Shown here: positions 61,991 to 64,000 of the stretch, in pieces
Layout of the letters: each line of letters begins with the position of its first letter
Numbering within the stretch: the stretch's first letter is position 1
The notes under the pieces: model-generated
The model's database searches: none
The model's input: the letters and a program-made list of their open reading frames with translations, nothing else
Told to the model about the DNA's origin: nothing
NCBI GenBank assembly: GCA_002748755.1
Contig: PDTD01000011.1
Span: 1-64,000 of the forward strand
Direction of reading: 5' to 3'
Source: Desulfobulbus propionicus
Lineage (GTDB): Bacteria; Desulfobacterota; Desulfobulbia; Desulfobulbales; Desulfobulbaceae
Length of the DNA stretch: 64,000 bases
Position numbers and translations under genes: made by a program

Positions 61991-64000
61991 TGCTGGTTAC
62001 CGTGCCGACGGATTGAATATTGACATTGGTTGCTATTTCATTGTGGGATAGAACCGCCAGGGTCGGGAAGTATCGCTCGACCAGACGACGGACATGGGGT
62101 CTAATCTGGGGAATGACCAGAAGAACAGGCTGCGCTCCGCCACGATAGTCGGCGATAAAGGAGCTGAGACTGTCGAGTATTTTTTGTGCTGTTTTTGGGT
62201 CGAGGGCCAGATAACTGCCATGTTCTCGGTGCTGGATCGCCGTCTGAATCGTGTCTTCAACCCTGCGGTCCATGGTTAGGACTTGTATGGAACCATCCGG
62301 CATGGTGTACATGGCGGATATGGAGCGGGCCAGAGCATGCCGTACGTATTCGGTCAGGACATCTGTATCCTGGGTCATGGGGATATAATCAGCCATGGTT
62401 TCGAGAATGGTTCTCAGATCACGAATGGAAACGCCTTCTCGCAGCAGGTTTTGGAGTACGCGCATGATAGTGCCCAAATTGAGCAGGTTGGGCACCAGCT
62501 CTTCCACCAGCTTGGGATAGGTCTTGGCAAGGTTGTCGATCAGGTTTTGGGCCTCCTGGCGGCCAAGCAGTTCGTGAGCATGCTGCTTTATGATTTCACT
62601 GATGTGGGTGGCCATGACCGTGGTGCAGTCCACCACCGTATATCCGCCAATCTGGGCTTGCTCGCGTTTGTCATCCGTAATCCAGATGGCTGGCAGTTGA
62701 AAGGCCGGCTCTATAGTGGGGATACCCTTTATGGTTTCGGTAACCATACCCGGGTCCATGGCCATGGAGTACCCGGGCATCATCTCGGCTGTGGCGATCT
62801 GAACACCTTTGAGACTGAGGGTGTATTGATTGGGATTGAGCTGCAGGTTGTCCTTGATGTGTACTGGTGGTACGATGAATCCATTGGACATGGCAAACTG
62901 TTTCCGAATGGATTGAATTCTGGTCAACAGCTCGCCATCCTGAGCGGCATCCACAAAGGGGATTAACCCATAGCCGACTTCCAGTTCGATGAGATCCACT
63001 GTGAGCATACGTTCGTAGTCTTCCTCGGGTTTGGCTTGAGGTTGAGCCGGATGTTCGATGAGACTTTCCGTCGCCAGGCGTGCTTTTTCAGCCTGATCAA
63101 GTTTATAAGCCACAAAGGCCAGGCAGACGGCGAGTAACAGAAAGGGAATAAACGGTAGGCCGGGGATCAGGGCAAATCCAAGCAGAATGGCTGAGACAAC
63201 CCACAGTGCCTTGGAGTATCGCGTGAATTGGGCCTTGAGTTCCGAGCCAAAGTCTTCACGCCCTGCTGAACGGGTCACCAGCATGCCCGCAGCGGTGGAG
63301 ATGATCAGAGCGGGAATCTGTCCGACCAGACCATCGCCGATGGTGAGGATGGTATAGTTTTCAGCCGCCTCGGCCATGGGCATACCTTTCTGGAGAACCC
63401 CGATGATAAATCCAGCACCGATATTGATCAGGGTGATAATGATACCGGCAATGGCATCACCGCGTACAAATTTAGAAGCACCATCCATGGCGCCATGGAA
63501 ATTGGCCTCGTTGGCTATCTCCTCACGCCTGTTTCTAGCTGTTGTTTCGTCGATGAGTCCTGCATTGAGATCGGCATCGATGGCCATCTGTTTTCCTGGC
63601 ATGGCATCCAGGGTGAAACGGGCGGCGACCTCGGCAATGCGGCCGGCGCCTTTGGTGATGACGATGAAGTTGATAATCACCAGAATGACGAAAACAACCA
63701 GGCCGACCATGTAGGAACCGCCGACGACAAACTGCCCGAACGCCTGGATGACTGAGCCGGCTGCATGCATGCCCTCGTTGCCGTGCAGAAGGATCAGACG
63801 AGTCGAAGCGACGTTGAGGGAGAGGCGAAAAAGAGTGGTGGCAAGGAGAATGGAAGGGAAAATGGAGAACTCCACAGCCTTTTCTGTATACAGGCTGATA
63901 ATAAGTATCAGCATGGCCGAGGTGATGTTCAAGGCAAGACATATATCCAGGATCATGGAAGGCAGTGGAATGATCATCAACATAAGGATACCGACCAGAC
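61980..64000 (-). CDS. flhA: flagellar export gate protein FlhA (5' end cut by window)
   Basis: The last about 673 residues of a protein of about 690. N-terminal transmembrane region (IIPLPSMILDICLALNITSAMLILI, ILLATTLFRLSLNVASTRLIL) with FHIPEP family motifs (GAGRIAEVAARFTLDAMPGKQMAID, NEANFHGAMDGASKFVRGDAIAG), then the cytoplasmic domain (GYGLIPFVD, HISEIIKQHAHELLGRQEAQNLID). The start codon is off the window's right edge. A single open frame continues through the last base. Confidence 0.96.
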   Translation of the reverse strand, partial: LVGILMLMIIPLPSMILDICLALNITSAMLILIISLYTEKAVEFSIFPSILLATTLFRLSLNVASTRLILLHGNEGMHAAGSVIQAFGQFVVGGSYMVGLVVFVILVIINFIVITKGAGRIAEVAARFTLDAMPGKQMAIDADLNAGLIDETTARNRREEIANEANFHGAMDGASKFVRGDAIAGIIITLINIGAGFIIGVLQKGMPMAEAAENYTILTIGDGLVGQIPALIISTAAGMLVTRSAGREDFGSELKAQFTRYSKALWVVSAILLGFALIPGLPFIPFLLLAVCLAFVAYKLDQAEKARLATESLIEHPAQPQAKPEEDYERMLTVDLIELEVGYGLIPFVDAAQDGELLTRIQSIRKQFAMSNGFIVPPVHIKDNLQLNPNQYTLSLKGVQIATAEMMPGYSMAMDPGMVTETIKGIPTIEPAFQLPAIWITDDKREQAQIGGYTVVDCTTVMATHISEIIKQHAHELLGRQEAQNLIDNLAKTYPKLVEELVPNLLNLGTIMRVLQNLLREGVSIRDLRTILETMADYIPMTQDTDVLTEYVRHALARSISAMYTMPDGSIQVLTMDRRVEDTIQTAIQHREHGSYLALDPKTAQKILDSLSSFIADYRGGAQPVLLVIPQIRPHVRRLVERYFPTLAVLSHNEIATNVNIQSVGTVTSNAS

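Noticed and set aside
1-64000. CRISPR arrays, tRNA and rRNA genes
   Set aside because: No array of regularly spaced repeats, no cloverleaf and no rRNA sequence was recognised. The dispersed repeats are far apart and differ in orientation.

Overview
The window looks like chromosome of a motile, anaerobic Gram-negative bacterium, most probably a sulfate-reducer-type Desulfobacterota (Desulfobulbales-like). This is inferred from gene content and protein style: HdrABC-like redox proteins, a DctP binding protein, an ArgJ plus short ArgA acetyltransferase pair, MglA/MglB-type proteins and a full outer-membrane flagellum (FlgH and FlgI rings). No rRNA, tRNA, CRISPR array or complete insertion sequence was seen.

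Layout. (1) 1-9250 is loosely packed. It holds a DUF2284 protein, a zinc-ribbon protein, an operon of a helix-turn-helix/HdrC/HdrB fusion followed by a double HdrA flavoprotein, and an orphan TRAP binding protein. (2) 9840-32300 is mostly plus-strand housekeeping: an Asp-type ferredoxin, alr, argS, a short argA-like acetyltransferase, secA, PPK2 (minus), a phosphoesterase (minus), argJ, a CYTH-CHAD protein, a ParA-like ATPase, sixA, a ClC channel, avtA, a 21-repeat MORN protein and two YejBE-type permeases. (3) 32490-36400 (minus) is a three-gene operon: a roadblock/MglB-like protein, an MglA-like GTPase and a 935-residue acidic repeat protein. (4) 37400-64000 (minus) is a large flagellar locus. 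In transcription order it reads flhA (cut by the window end), flhF, flhG, fliA, a TM/HTH protein, flgF, flgG, flgA, flgH, flgI, flgJ, flgM, flgN, flgK, flgL, csrA, fliW, a flagellin, a small gene, a second flagellin, flaG, fliD, fliS, a fliT-like gene, two PilZ proteins, a FliK-like protein and an FlhB C-terminal-like protein.

Flagellar logic: FliA (sigma-28) and FlgM (anti-sigma) are both present. Sigma-28-like promoters lie before both flagellins and before flgKL, and CsrA-FliW sits directly upstream of the flagellins.

The most unusual feature is a dispersed, MITE-like intergenic repeat of about 215-230 bp, present in nine long copies and several fragments. Its ends read roughly CCCGGATTTCTCATGA and often follow a YTAR tetranucleotide. 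In four loci (secA, fliA, a fliT-like gene and a small hypothetical gene) the stop codon TAG is the bases immediately flanking the repeat, and in the HdrA gene the coding frame reads into the repeat. A transposase N-terminal fragment at 36.8-37.3 kb ends in two fused repeat termini and may be a relic of the source element. A second unusual feature is the fusion of a DNA-binding domain to HdrC/HdrB-type iron-sulfur modules.
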